Shown here: positions 36,616 through 45,304 of the stretch, in pieces | Layout of the letters: each line of letters starts with the position of its first letter | How positions within the stretch are numbered: position 1 is the stretch's first letter | Source: Cytophagales bacterium Alg240-R148 | Lineage (GTDB): Bacteria; Bacteroidota; Bacteroidia; Cytophagales; Cyclobacteriaceae | Length of the DNA stretch: 64,000 bases | Assembly (NCBI GenBank): GCA_900537185.1 | Contig: LS999831.1 | Span: forward strand, 186,001 to 250,000 | Direction: 5' to 3' | Program-made: the position numbers and the translations under genes | Notes under the pieces: model-generated | What the model was told of the DNA's origin: nothing | The model's database searches: none | Seen by the model: the letters and a program-made list of their open reading frames with translations, nothing else

Positions 36616-38174
36616 TGTTCAGCAGCCCTTATAAAAAAAAGATACTCTGGTTAATTGCGATTGCTTCCATTGTTAAATTAATAGTAGCGGGCTCTATCGA
36701 ATTAAGCAATGATGAGGTTTATTATTGGCTTTATGCCAAATACCCAGCGCTAAGCCATTTTGATCACCCACCAGTAGTAGGGTGGGTAATCCAACTTTTT
36801 ACGTTGGACCTTCAGCTGGACGGAGCATTATTTATTCGGTTAGGGGCAATTGTTTTTTCTGCATTGAATGCTTGGATATTGTATCATTTGGTAAAGGATT
36901 GCATTGACGAACGCAGTGCTTTTTACAGTGCTGCTCTTTTTCTTTTTTCTGTATACTGCAGCATCATTGCAGGGCTTTCCATATTACCAGATTCTCCTCA
37001 GTTGTTCTTCTGGCTACTAACCATTTACCTGTTGAGTAAGTCCATTCTCATTTCTGAAAGCCAGCCCAACAAAAAGGACAAGCAGTATTTCCTTATAGCT
37101 TCCGTAACCACGGCCTTGGCCATCCTTTCCAAATACCACGGCGCCATTATTTTGGTCGGCGCTGGGCTCTACATACTCCTTTACAATAGAAAATGGTTAA
37201 AAGAACCTGTTTTATATCTTGGAATTTTTATTGCACTATTGGGCGCCCTTCCGATTCTAATATGGAACTATAATGTAGACTTTATCAGCTTCACCTACCA
37301 TGGCAATAGAGTAAATATGTTTGATTCTGGTATTAGACTGGACTACTTTTTCACACAATTGGGTGGCGAAGCTTTGTACCAAAACCCCTTCGTTTATTTT
37401 GTTATCGTACTCGGGGTTATCTTCGCTTACAAAAAACTCAATACCTACAAAGTATTTCGGTTGTTGCTCTGTGTGGCATTGCCCTTATTGGCCGTATTTT
37501 GGTTTTTCGCATTGTTCAGAAGCACATTACCACATTGGACTGGTCCAGCATATGCTACCTTAATTCCATTTGGGGGCTACTTTCTAAAAGAAAAGTTTGG
37601 CCCTGAAAAACTTTTTCCTTGGCCATTAAAAGCCGCTATGGTATTACTCGTTACTGCACTAATTGCTATGGTAGTGCTGGTAAACTTCAACCCCGCGGGT
37701 ATGCTTCCTTCGGACAACAACCCCATACACAAAAAAGGAGACAACGACCCCTTGTTGGACATGCAAGGCTGGAAGACTATTAAAAAAGAAAGTGAAAAAA
37801 TAATAGCAAAAGACCTAAACGGAAAACCGATTCAAGGCTGTACGCTCTTGGGTTATGCCTGGTTTCCAGCGGCGCACACCGATTACTATGTAGCGCGTCC
37901 TTTGGGCATGAACCTCCTTGTAAAAGGAAGCCTAGAGTCCATTCATAAGTACTACTGGATCAACCAGCAGCGCCCAAGTTTGAACCCTGGTGACAATGCC
38001 TACTTCATCAACGTAAGCAACTACTACAAAGACCCATCGGAACTTTTTGCAGAAGATTTCGAAACCATTGCGGCATTAGACACCATTGCTGTTTACAGAG
38101 GTGCTTCGATAGGTCGTTATGCTATAGTATTTAAATTAGCTGGATTCAAACAAAATAAAAATGGGACCTATTAG
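36615..38174 (+). CDS. Glycosyltransferase family 39 (ArnT/PMT-type) membrane protein
   Basis: 519 residues with about eleven membrane helices. The first periplasmic loop has the GT-C hallmark of this family: ELSNDEVYYWLYAKYP followed by LSHFDHPPVVGWV, where the acidic pair (Glu/Asp) should coordinate the sugar-phosphate-lipid donor. Transfers a sugar from polyprenyl phosphate to an acceptor at the outer face of the inner membrane; donor and acceptor unknown (lipid A, protein or glycan). It begins within the last codons of the PAP2 gene and ends overlapping a small membrane protein by 14 bp, so the four genes to 39052 form a coupled set. Confidence 0.88.
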   Translation: MFSSPYKKKILWLIAIASIVKLIVAGSIELSNDEVYYWLYAKYPALSHFDHPPVVGWVIQLFTLDLQLDGALFIRLGAIVFSALNAWILYHLVKDCIDERSAFYSAALFLFSVYCSIIAGLSILPDSPQLFFWLLTIYLLSKSILISESQPNKKDKQYFLIASVTTALAILSKYHGAIILVGAGLYILLYNRKWLKEPVLYLGIFIALLGALPILIWNYNVDFISFTYHGNRVNMFDSGIRLDYFFTQLGGEALYQNPFVYFVIVLGVIFAYKKLNTYKVFRLLLCVALPLLAVFWFFALFRSTLPHWTGPAYATLIPFGGYFLKEKFGPEKLFPWPLKAAMVLLVTALIAMVVLVNFNPAGMLPSDNNPIHKKGDNDPLLDMQGWKTIKKESEKIIAKDLNGKPIQGCTLLGYAWFPAAHTDYYVARPLGMNLLVKGSLESIHKYYWINQQRPSLNPGDNAYFINVSNYYKDPSELFAEDFETIAALDTIAVYRGASIGRYAIVFKLAGFKQNKNGTY

Positions 38175-38733
38175 CGGAAAATTTACACTCAATGAAATTC
38201 TCAGAATATTTATTCCAGGAGTATATACAGTATCTTTTTTCAACCTTGTATTTCAATCCATCCCATTTTTAAACTTTAAAGATGCCAACACTGTTTTGCT
38301 TGGATCTATCATGAGCATACTGATTGGCTCCTTAATTTATGCATTTGACGTGCCTAGAAGTTTGTTTTTCTATAAAAAGCGGTTACCTACTTTCCTTTTA
38401 CAACAACAGCATCCAGAAATTAAAAAAAGCAAAATTCACAACCAGTTTTTCAAATTCTACGACACCTACTCCGTCGAGGCTCGTTTCAAATTGGAGCTGT
38501 ACGTTGGCCTATACCACCTTATGGTAAATTTGGCTGTTGCTTCGTTGTTCTGCAATAGTTTGTTTCTATTTCAGTCGGTAAACACCGTATTGGTTTATGG
38601 CAACATGGGCATCACCATTATAGCCCTGGTATCTACTCAAGTTTTATATTGGAAAAAAATAAAATTCGCATTTGAAAGACAACTGGATGCTTTTTATGAT
38701 TCCACTCAATACAAGACCCTTCTCGATGCGTGA
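38161..38733 (+). CDS. Hypothetical membrane protein in the PAP2-GT39 set
   Basis: 190 residues with four predicted membrane helices (about 15-33, 42-58, 122-142, 148-166) and a basic cytosolic middle part (FLLQQQHPEIKKSKIHNQFFKFYDT). Family not recognised. It overlaps the GT39 gene by 14 bp at its 5' side and the ATL gene by 8 bp at its 3' side, so it is probably translated with both. Position suggests a membrane partner of the glycosyltransferase, but nothing in the sequence shows that directly. Confidence 0.6.
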   Translation: MGPISGKFTLNEILRIFIPGVYTVSFFNLVFQSIPFLNFKDANTVLLGSIMSILIGSLIYAFDVPRSLFFYKKRLPTFLLQQQHPEIKKSKIHNQFFKFYDTYSVEARFKLELYVGLYHLMVNLAVASLFCNSLFLFQSVNTVLVYGNMGITIIALVSTQVLYWKKIKFAFERQLDAFYDSTQYKTLLDA

Positions 38734-39052
38734 AAATTTCTTCCAAGATGTTTATGAAGTAGTTAGGCTAATACCAGAGGGCCGTGTAAGCACCTATGGT
38801 GCCATCGCCAAGTACCTTGGATCTGCTAAATCGGCTAGAATGGTAGGTTGGGCTATGAACGCGTCGCACCACATAGACGACGTACCTGCCCACCGCGTAG
38901 TCAATCGCATGGGCATACTATCCGGTGCGGCCCACTTCGACCCTCAACACCCCATGCACACCTTGCTGGAAAAGGAAAACATCCGACTAGAAGGAGATAA
39001 AATCGCTAACTTTAAGACACTTTTTTGGGATCCAAACGAGGAGCTTCTCTGA
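38726..39052 (+). CDS. Alkyltransferase-like (ATL) MGMT-family DNA-binding protein
   Basis: 108 residues starting at ATG 38726 (MRENFFQDVYEVVRLIPEGRV). The MGMT/Ogt DNA-binding domain is complete: IPEGRVSTYGAIAKYLGSAKSARMVGWAMN with the arginine finger, then PAHRVVNRMG. In real methyltransferases this motif is PCHRV; here the methyl-acceptor Cys is Ala55, so the protein cannot demethylate DNA and should bind alkylguanine and recruit nucleotide excision repair, as known for ATL proteins. It overlaps the membrane protein gene upstream (8 bp) and converges with the symporter gene (41-bp overlap). Cytosolic. Confidence 0.88.
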   Translation: MRENFFQDVYEVVRLIPEGRVSTYGAIAKYLGSAKSARMVGWAMNASHHIDDVPAHRVVNRMGILSGAAHFDPQHPMHTLLEKENIRLEGDKIANFKTLFWDPNEELL

Positions 39053-40457
39053 TTAAAAACAAACCAAAAGTGGTGATGATTCCATTGTAAATTAATAATT
39101 CAAACCCAATAGAATAGTTGGCGCTAAGAAAGTAACAAATTATAGGGGAGAGCATACAAACCCAAGGTACCAATCGGTCTTGCACTTGGTACTTCGAAAA
39201 CATACCAAAGGCAAAAAGCCCAAGCAAAGGTCCGTAGGTATACCCTGCAAGCGTAAATAGCTGCTTGATCACACTGTCGTCGTTGATCCATTTGAACAGC
39301 ATAATAACTAGGAACAAGACTATTGAAAAAGCCAAGTGGACAATTTTCCTGTTTTTTTGTTGGGAAGCAGAATCCTGGTGGATATCAAACTTTAGAAAGT
39401 CCACACAAAAAGAGGTAGTCAAAGAAGTTAATGCCGAATCGGCACTAGAGTATGCAGCAGCAATAATCCCAAGTAAAAATGTAATCCCAGCTATCAATGG
39501 AAAATTGTTAAACGCCAAAGTAGCAAATAAGTCATCTGATTTTTCTGGCAATGCAATTCCCATTTTCTCTGAATAGATGTACAATAAGGCCCCTAATGAA
39601 ACAAACAACAAATTGACTACAACCAAAATGGTACTGAACCAAAAAACATTCTTTTGCGCATCCCCCAAGCTTTTACACGTCAAATTCTTTTGCATCATGT
39701 CTTGGTCCAAGCCAGTCATAACTATGGCAATGAAGGCCCCAGAAAAGAAATGTTTGAAAAAGTTATTTTTTGCAGACCAATCCCAAACAAAGGTAGTGGA
39801 ATAATCACTTTCAAAAACCACATGGACCAATTGGCTTGGAGTAAAATTAAGTTCCAAACCAATTAGATAGATGGATACCACTACTGCCAACAACATAAAA
39901 GCAGTTTGTAAGGTATCAGTCCATACAATGGTTTTAATCCCCCCTTTAAAAGTGTAAAGCCAAATCAAGGCAATCGTGACCAATACGGTAATGGCAAAAT
40001 GCACCCCAAGTTGATCAAATAAAAATATTTGCAAAACGCCAGCCACCAAATACAACCGGAAGGAAGCGCCAATTACCCTAGAAACTAAAAAAAACGATGC
40101 CGCCGTGGTATAACTTCTTTCTCCAAACCTGTCTTTAAAATAAGAATATATCGTAACCAAGTTTAATTTATAATACAGCGGCATCAACACCAATGCTATT
40201 ACGGTATAGCCTAATAAATAGCCAAAAACCATTTGCATATAAGAAAAATTGGTCGTTCCTACCCACCCAGGTACCGATATAAAGGTTACACCTGAAAGGG
40301 AGGCCCCAATCATTCCGAAAGCTACCACATACCACTTCGAATTTCTATTGGCAGTAAAAAAAACAGCTGCACTAGAATTTTTGGAAGTAAAATGACTTAT
40401 GGTTAATAAAACTAAGAAATAGCCAACTAATATAAATAAAACGAGTGCTGAAGACAT
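39012..40457 (-). CDS. Sodium:solute symporter (SSS family)
   Basis: 481 residues from ATG 40457 (MSSALVLFIL), with about thirteen helices. The N-terminal helices include GMIGASLSGVTFISVPGWVG, the LeuT-fold sodium-site region typical of SSSF proteins, and the middle GGIKTIVWTDTLQTAFML is the family signature. Likely co-transports a solute with Na+; choices such as proline, sugars, sialic acid or carboxylates cannot be separated by eye. Ends convergent with the ATL gene (41-bp overlap) and divergent from clpS. Inner membrane. Confidence 0.92.
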   Translation of the reverse strand: MSSALVLFILVGYFLVLLTISHFTSKNSSAAVFFTANRNSKWYVVAFGMIGASLSGVTFISVPGWVGTTNFSYMQMVFGYLLGYTVIALVLMPLYYKLNLVTIYSYFKDRFGERSYTTAASFFLVSRVIGASFRLYLVAGVLQIFLFDQLGVHFAITVLVTIALIWLYTFKGGIKTIVWTDTLQTAFMLLAVVVSIYLIGLELNFTPSQLVHVVFESDYSTTFVWDWSAKNNFFKHFFSGAFIAIVMTGLDQDMMQKNLTCKSLGDAQKNVFWFSTILVVVNLLFVSLGALLYIYSEKMGIALPEKSDDLFATLAFNNFPLIAGITFLLGIIAAAYSSADSALTSLTTSFCVDFLKFDIHQDSASQQKNRKIVHLAFSIVLFLVIMLFKWINDDSVIKQLFTLAGYTYGPLLGLFAFGMFSKYQVQDRLVPWVCMLSPIICYFLSANYSIGFELLIYNGIITTFGLFLIREAPRLDPKKVS

Positions 40458-40497
40458 CAAATTTTAATTTGGTTTTACAAATGATGTTATTTTTTTT

Positions 40498-40505
40498 TAC
40501 TTTTG
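40498..40505 (+). promoter_or_regulatory. Bacteroidota -7 box for clpS
   Basis: TACTTTTG, 19 nt before the clpS ATG. A TTTG lies at 40468-40471, 26 nt upstream, longer than the usual spacer, so only the -7 match is solid. Confidence 0.4.
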
Positions 40506-40524
40506 GAAAATTAATTTAAAAACT

Positions 40525-40806
40525 ATGGAATATAATTTCCAGGAAGATGTACTAGAAGAGATAGCGGAAGATGTTAAATCTGCTGACACGAAAGACTTGG
40601 TAGTTTTCAATGATGACTTTAATACTTTCGAACATGTGATCAACACCTTGGTCAAGGTATGCAAACATTCTGCAGAACAAGCAGAACAATGCACCTGGTT
40701 GATTCACTTTAAAGGAAAGTGTGCTGTAAAAATGGGCACCATCGTAGAACTTAAGCCGATGCAAAAGTCTATTTGTGAGGCAGGGATTGATGCCAAAATA
40801 ATTTAA
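40525..40806 (+). CDS. clpS: ATP-dependent Clp protease adaptor ClpS
   Basis: 93 residues. The core carries the family hallmarks: LVVFNDDFNTFEHVINTL (substrate N-degron pocket) and HSAEQAEQCTWLIHFKGKCAV with the helix binding ClpA/ClpC. The N-terminal 25 residues are acidic and flexible, as in ClpS. It delivers N-end-rule substrates to the Clp machine in the cytosol. recR follows 87 bp later on the same strand and may be co-transcribed. The clp chaperone partner is not in this window. Confidence 0.9.
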   Translation: MEYNFQEDVLEEIAEDVKSADTKDLVVFNDDFNTFEHVINTLVKVCKHSAEQAEQCTWLIHFKGKCAVKMGTIVELKPMQKSICEAGIDAKII

Positions 40807-40893
40807 ACCTGTTCCAACTGCTCTCCACGTTACCATTGCCGCTTTATTTTTAAAGCGATTAGGACATTATTCACTCTATACTTTTCATACTGA

Positions 40894-41502
40894 ATGGAAT
40901 TTTCTTCAAAACTTATAGAAACAGCAGTTACAGAAATTTCAAAACTTCCGGGCATTGGTAAAAAAACAGCACTGCGTTTGGCATTGCACTTATTAAAATC
41001 GGAGCAATTCCAGACAGAACAATTGGCCAATGCTTTGGTGAAATTGAGAAACGAAATAGTTTATTGCGAAAAATGCTTCAATATTTCAGACGACAACATT
41101 TGTGGCATTTGTTCTAGTATAAAAAGGGACAAAAACATTTTGTGTATAGTGGAAGACATAAGAGATATCTTGGCCATAGAAAACACAGGCCAATACACCG
41201 GCCTTTATCATGTGCTAGGCGGCGTAATTTCTCCCATTGAAGGCGTTGGACCAGAACAACTCAACATTTCCGCTTTGGTTCAAAGGGTCCAAACAGAGCC
41301 TGTAAAAGAAATCATTTTTGCGCTTAGCCCAACCATGGAAGGGGACACTACCACCTATTATATCAGTAAAAAAATTAAAGCCTTGGATATTAAAACTTCT
41401 TCAATTGCACGAGGAATACCGATTGGCGGTGATTTAGAGTATACCGATGAAATTACTTTGGGTAGAAGTATTCTTACAAGAACCAATTACACCACAGAAT
41501 AA
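40894..41502 (+). CDS. recR: Recombination protein RecR
   Basis: 202 residues. Order of domains: helix-hairpin-helix near the N-terminus ([20 protein letters not shown]), a zinc finger [16 protein letters not shown] (residues about 58-73), a Toprim domain from about 80 ([14 protein letters not shown]) and the Walker-B-like C-terminus [22 protein letters not shown]. With RecF/RecO it helps load RecA on gapped DNA. Cytosolic. The stop is one base from the stop of the convergent outer-membrane-like gene. Complete and of normal length. Confidence 0.96.
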   Translation: MEFSSKLIETAVTEISKLPGIGKKTALRLALHLLKSEQFQTEQLANALVKLRNEIVYCEKCFNISDDNICGICSSIKRDKNILCIVEDIRDILAIENTGQYTGLYHVLGGVISPIEGVGPEQLNISALVQRVQTEPVKEIIFALSPTMEGDTTTYYISKKIKALDIKTSSIARGIPIGGDLEYTDEITLGRSILTRTNYTTE

Positions 41503-41503
41503 T

Positions 41504-42220
41504 TTATTTTCTTACACCCCAAAAAACAGAAATGTACAAAGTTGGATAAAGGCTGTATTCGGTTGAACTGGCCATTAAAGGGATGGGTTTGGTGTAATAA
41601 TCCGCTAATACCCCAATTTCAAAACCAGTCACATTATTTTTAAAAGCACCATATTCAAATTTCAACCCTGCCTTTAAATTTACTCCCAAAGCTACATCTG
41701 ATTCAAACAAACCTTGGAACAAGTATCCAGTACCTGCAATTTTTTCAAAAGGATGCTTTTTAGGATCATAGGGTTCCCGTATGGAGTTAAAACTATTATT
41801 TCCATCTCCTATCTCTACATAGTACGGTGCTATTAGCCCTATGGAAGGACCTATGGTACCAGTAAAAGAAATTTGCACACCTTGCTGGGGTGCCTTTTTA
41901 AACAACACAATGTCCCTTCCATATTGCCCTCTTATCGCATACAAATAGTTGGTTTTACCATATATAAATACATTGCCTATGTTGCTCACATATTTGGTTT
42001 CAGTAGGGTGCTTCACATTGGTCAATTCCAACCCTAGTACTCTGTATGATTTTTCATTAATGGCTTTCGAGCTTCTCAAAAAAACATGCCCTATTAAACC
42101 ACCATAATTATTTTTACCAATCCCCCAAATAAACTCTTTAGAATAGGTATAGCTGTCCTGCGTTTGGCCAAAGGCCAAGGCTGGTAATAAAAATGCCATA
42201 CAGACAAAAAATCGTTTCAT
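41504..42220 (-). CDS. Secreted beta-barrel-like hypothetical protein
   Basis: 238 residues with signal peptide MKRFFVCMAFLLPALAFG-Q. The mature chain consists of alternating hydrophobic/polar strands (GGLIGHVFLRSS, VQISFTGTIGPSIGLIAPYYVEIG, GLKFEYGAFKN, TGFEIGVLADYY) and ends TLYISVFWGVRK, consistent with an outer-membrane or periplasmic beta barrel. No family recognised. Divergent spacing of about 80 bp separates it from ytxJ on the same strand. Predicted outer envelope protein of unknown function. Confidence 0.65.
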   Translation of the reverse strand: MKRFFVCMAFLLPALAFGQTQDSYTYSKEFIWGIGKNNYGGLIGHVFLRSSKAINEKSYRVLGLELTNVKHPTETKYVSNIGNVFIYGKTNYLYAIRGQYGRDIVLFKKAPQQGVQISFTGTIGPSIGLIAPYYVEIGDGNNSFNSIREPYDPKKHPFEKIAGTGYLFQGLFESDVALGVNLKAGLKFEYGAFKNNVTGFEIGVLADYYTKPIPLMASSTEYSLYPTLYISVFWGVRK

Positions 42221-42302
42221 TTAATTTATGTTTCTTCTAAAATAGTAATTTAATCATGCAACAACAACACTGTACATTTTGTTTTTATTATCCTCTCAAA
42301 AA

Positions 42303-42638
42303 TTAAGCCAATTGCAAGAGGGTTTGAGCATTGATGCCCATGTGAGAATTGTCATAAACACAAGACCCATTTTCTATCACCAATACTTGTGGAGATTCAT
42401 GGCGCACACCAAAACGCTCTTCTATAGCGCTGGATATGTCCCGGTGCGCAATTAAATCCAACATATTGATATCAAACTCTCTTTGTAGCGCCTCCATATT
42501 TCTTGAAAACCGATCCAATACCATGCTGCTGATACTACACCGCGTACTGTGTTTGAAAATAATCTGTTTTCTACTTTTAGATTTCTCAATTATGGAATCC
42601 AATCCACTCAAATTATCTAATTCTATCATTCGTTCCAT
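42303..42638 (-). CDS. ytxJ: Bacillithiol system redox-active protein YtxJ
   Basis: 111 residues of thioredoxin-like fold. The single active cysteine lies in KHSTRCSISSMVLDR (about residues 29-43), which is the YtxJ signature of monothiol bacilliredoxin-like proteins. It may reduce protein-bacillithiol mixed disulphides; bshC for bacillithiol synthesis is about 7 kb downstream. Start could be Met1 (MERMIEL) or Met4; both overlap the 3' end of the preceding basic repeat gene (13 or 4 bp), so translation is probably coupled. Cytosolic. Good match in length. Confidence 0.85.
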   Translation of the reverse strand: MERMIELDNLSGLDSIIEKSKSRKQIIFKHSTRCSISSMVLDRFSRNMEALQREFDINMLDLIAHRDISSAIEERFGVRHESPQVLVIENGSCVYDNSHMGINAQTLLQLA

Positions 42639-45241
42639 AGATCTTTTTCCCTTTTATCGTACCTCGGTGTTCTCGTTTTCTCCTTTAAAACCTCAGGCTG
42701 GCTTTCATTTTTCTTAAACAATTTGGCCCACCAAATTTTAAATTTAAAAGTTTTCTCTTTGGCTTCTTTGCCATTCTCTTTTTTATGGCTGCCGGTATAA
42801 CGATAACTCGGGTGCGAATCGTTCACCTTGCGCTTCTTTATTTTTATGGTACCCGTGTATTTGGCCTCGTCGTAGTAATGTTTTTGAGGGTGCACCGCCA
42901 TCAGCGCTTTTTTGTCTACATTAGGTGCCAATTTTCTTTTTCTTTTGTCTTTGAACCTTCCCATCGAATGCATGGCTTTGTCATGCACACTTCCTGGGTC
43001 CTTTTTGTTCAAGGGCTTTCCATTGTTATTCCAACTGGCTCTGCTGATGCTTCCGCCACCTTTAATTGGTTTTTTTCTTGATTTAAGCTGGCCTTGGTAC
43101 CGAGCTGCAAAGTACGTTTCAGGATTTACAGACTTCTTTTTTAATGGCTGTTCATCGTTGTTCCAATTGGCCCGTGACAAACTACCTCCTGCGCCTTTAA
43201 GCGGTTTCATGTGTTTGGTTTTACCCTGATAAGAAGCACTCACGCGCCCTGTGCGAGATTGGTCTTTCCGGCGCAAGGCCTGGCGGTTGTTGTTCCAACC
43301 CAACCTGCTTACACTACCACCACCTTTTTGCGGCTTACCTCCTTTCAAATTGCCCTGGAAAGAAGCACCTCGCTTTTGGTTGTTAGAAGGCTCATTTCTT
43401 CTCATGGCTTGCCCAGAATTGTTCCAGCCTTTTCTACTAACACTTCCACCACCCTTCATTGGCTTTTTAGCTCCTTTTCTGAAACCTGAAAACTTGGTAG
43501 TGGAATAATGAGCGGCAGGGTTTGCAACTGTTTTCTTTCTTAGAGCTTGGCCTCCATTGTTCCATCTCTTACCGGAAATGCTACCTCCACCACGCAAGGG
43601 CTTGTACTGTTTTTGTTTGCCCCTAAAAGAAGCACTGTTCCTTCCGTTTTGAGAATAGTTTCTCCTCGTTGTAGCAGCACCACCATTGTTCCAGGTTTTA
43701 CCAGAAATGCTTCCACCACCTTTTAGTGGTTTGTATTGTTTTTGTTTGCCTCGAAAACCAGAACTGTTTCTCCCGTTTTGAGAGTACTTTGCTTGGGTAG
43801 TGGCCCTTCCACCGTTGTTCCAAGTCTTGCCAGAAACACTGCCCCCACCTTTCAGTGGCTTGTACTGCTTGCTTTTACCCCTAAAGGCGGCACTATTCCT
43901 TCCATTCTGAGAATACCTTCCCTGTGTTGTGGCTCTTCCACTATTGTTCCAAGTCTTGCCAGAGACACTGCCTCCGCCCTTTAATGGCTTGTACTGTTTC
44001 CTTTTGCCTCTGAAAGCTGCGCTGTTCCTTCCGTTTTGAGAGTATTTCGCTTGGGTGGTTGCATTGCCTCCGTTGTTCCACCCTTTGCCAGAAACTGAGC
44101 CGCCAGCTCCCTTCATTTTCCCTCTTGACTTGAGTTTGCCTTGAAATCCTGCAGATGCAGTTGGTGCTGGTGAATTTCTTTTACTTAATGCTCGGTTGGA
44201 CCGCTTGTAACCCGACACACTTTGGTTGCCCCTTGAATTTTTTAAAGCCCTTTTGTTAGCCTTGTCTCCCGTCCCTCTTTTATTCTTTAAATAAGGACTT
44301 GTTGCGCCATGTACTGCTCGATTTTTAGTGCTTGTATTTCTATTTCTAACAGAGCCACCAGAAATGCTGCCCTTCCAAGCTCTATCTTTATAGTTGGGTT
44401 CTGATCGAGCAATATTTGCTGCGCCTTGGTACCCTTTGTCTTTGCCTCTATTTTTTCTTCCGTAATATGGATTGGCCGTAGGCCGCGTTATCACCCTAGG
44501 TTCGCTCCGCTTCGTTTTTTTTCTTCTTCCTATTAAATCTCCTTTATGCGCTCTTTCTCCTCCCGCAGACTTCTTGCCATACCTTCCCTTCCTCCTTGTT
44601 AAATAAGGTTGAGAAGAAGTTCTTGGCGACACCCGCCTCCGCTTCTTTTTGCCTTTGTCATTTCCTGAAACGCTTCTTATGCCACCAAGTTGTGGGGCAT
44701 TGGAGTAACTTCTATCCCTCTCTTTCCTTTCTTTTCTACCGGCATAAGGAGAAGAACGGTTGTAGGTTTTAGACTTTTTAGCTTTAGGCCTATAATTCGG
44801 GCTTCGAGTATAACGGGTATTCCCAGATCTTTCGCCTCTTTTAGATGCAGAAGAAGGTTGTACTTGGCGCGGCTTCGCCCGATCTCTTTCCTTTTGTCTT
44901 TTTCTTCCAGCATATGGATCTGGATCTGCTACACCGGAAAAACTGGGTCTAGGAGATTTTTTATTTTTCTTTCGGACACTTCTTCCTGTAATATCTCCTT
45001 TGTGCGCATTTTCTCCCTTTCTCGCCCGTTGTTTTACCGACCTTTTTTGTTTTGCATTGGACTTAACTTTTTTCCTCTTCCCAGGTTTTCGCACCTTTGT
45101 TTCTTTCTTTGTTGGCTGGTCTTGGCCTTGCGAAATAGCAGGCAGCATAAAGCCCAACAAAAAAAGCAGGAAAAAAATTGACTTTAGATTTTTAAAAACC
45201 CTAGCCAATTTCAAAAGATTATATATTGTAAGTCGTATCAA
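42626..45241 (-). CDS. Very basic secreted tandem-repeat protein, unknown family
   Basis: 871 residues from a TTG at 45241 (alternative in-frame TTG 45214 or 45208). N-terminal signal-like segment SIFFLLFLLGFMLPAISQ (about 21-38). The rest is extremely rich in Lys, Arg, Gly, Asn and Ser with almost no acid. Residues 45-360 hold looser repeats such as PYAGRKRQKERDR, AHKGDITGRS and SPYLKNKRG. Residues about 365-750 hold nine copies of a 43-46 residue unit with core GGGSVSGKTWNNGG, separated by YSQNGRNSAAFRGK-KQYKPLK. The tail has YTGTIKIKKRK and YRYTGSHKKENGKE, related to the same F/Y-x-G-x-x-K pattern. Looks extracellular or envelope-associated, possibly binding acidic polymers. Directly followed by ytxJ, overlapping 13 bp. 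Not recognised. Confidence 0.7.
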   Translation of the reverse strand: MIRLTIYNLLKLARVFKNLKSIFFLLFLLGFMLPAISQGQDQPTKKETKVRKPGKRKKVKSNAKQKRSVKQRARKGENAHKGDITGRSVRKKNKKSPRPSFSGVADPDPYAGRKRQKERDRAKPRQVQPSSASKRGERSGNTRYTRSPNYRPKAKKSKTYNRSSPYAGRKERKERDRSYSNAPQLGGIRSVSGNDKGKKKRRRVSPRTSSQPYLTRRKGRYGKKSAGGERAHKGDLIGRRKKTKRSEPRVITRPTANPYYGRKNRGKDKGYQGAANIARSEPNYKDRAWKGSISGGSVRNRNTSTKNRAVHGATSPYLKNKRGTGDKANKRALKNSRGNQSVSGYKRSNRALSKRNSPAPTASAGFQGKLKSRGKMKGAGGSVSGKGWNNGGNATTQAKYSQNGRNSAAFRGKRKQYKPLKGGGSVSGKTWNNSGRATTQGRYSQNGRNSAAFRGKSKQYKPLKGGGSVSGKTWNNGGRATTQAKYSQNGRNSSGFRGKQKQYKPLKGGGSISGKTWNNGGAATTRRNYSQNGRNSASFRGKQKQYKPLRGGGSISGKRWNNGGQALRKKTVANPAAHYSTTKFSGFRKGAKKPMKGGGSVSRKGWNNSGQAMRRNEPSNNQKRGASFQGNLKGGKPQKGGGSVSRLGWNNNRQALRRKDQSRTGRVSASYQGKTKHMKPLKGAGGSLSRANWNNDEQPLKKKSVNPETYFAARYQGQLKSRKKPIKGGGSISRASWNNNGKPLNKKDPGSVHDKAMHSMGRFKDKRKRKLAPNVDKKALMAVHPQKHYYDEAKYTGTIKIKKRKVNDSHPSYRYTGSHKKENGKEAKEKTFKFKIWWAKLFKKNESQPEVLKEKTRTPRYDKREKDLWNE
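42992..44149 (-). repeat. Tandem 129-bp coding repeats inside the basic repeat gene
   Basis: Nine core units at residues 378, 422, 465, 508, 551, 597, 640, 683 and 728 of the protein, spaced 43-46 codons (about 129 bp). Units 2-4 are nearly identical at DNA level, consistent with recent unequal exchange; units 6-9 have diverged. Confidence 0.85.
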
Positions 45242-45304
45242 ATTCTTTTTTAAGCACAGGCTATACGCCTATGAATTACACCTATCTCCAACATACAAAT
45301 GTAG

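Noticed and set aside
38726-39052. Active O6-methylguanine-DNA methyltransferase
   Set aside because: The acceptor Cys is Ala, so an ATL protein is the better call.
42992-44149. Regular repeats that could suggest a CRISPR array
   Set aside because: Period is about 129 bp, in frame, and the units code for a continuous protein; no short direct repeats with unique spacers.
44690-45181. Long open frame antisense to the basic repeat gene
   Set aside because: Shadow of the Lys/Arg/Gly-rich coding strand; composition bias keeps the opposite frame open.
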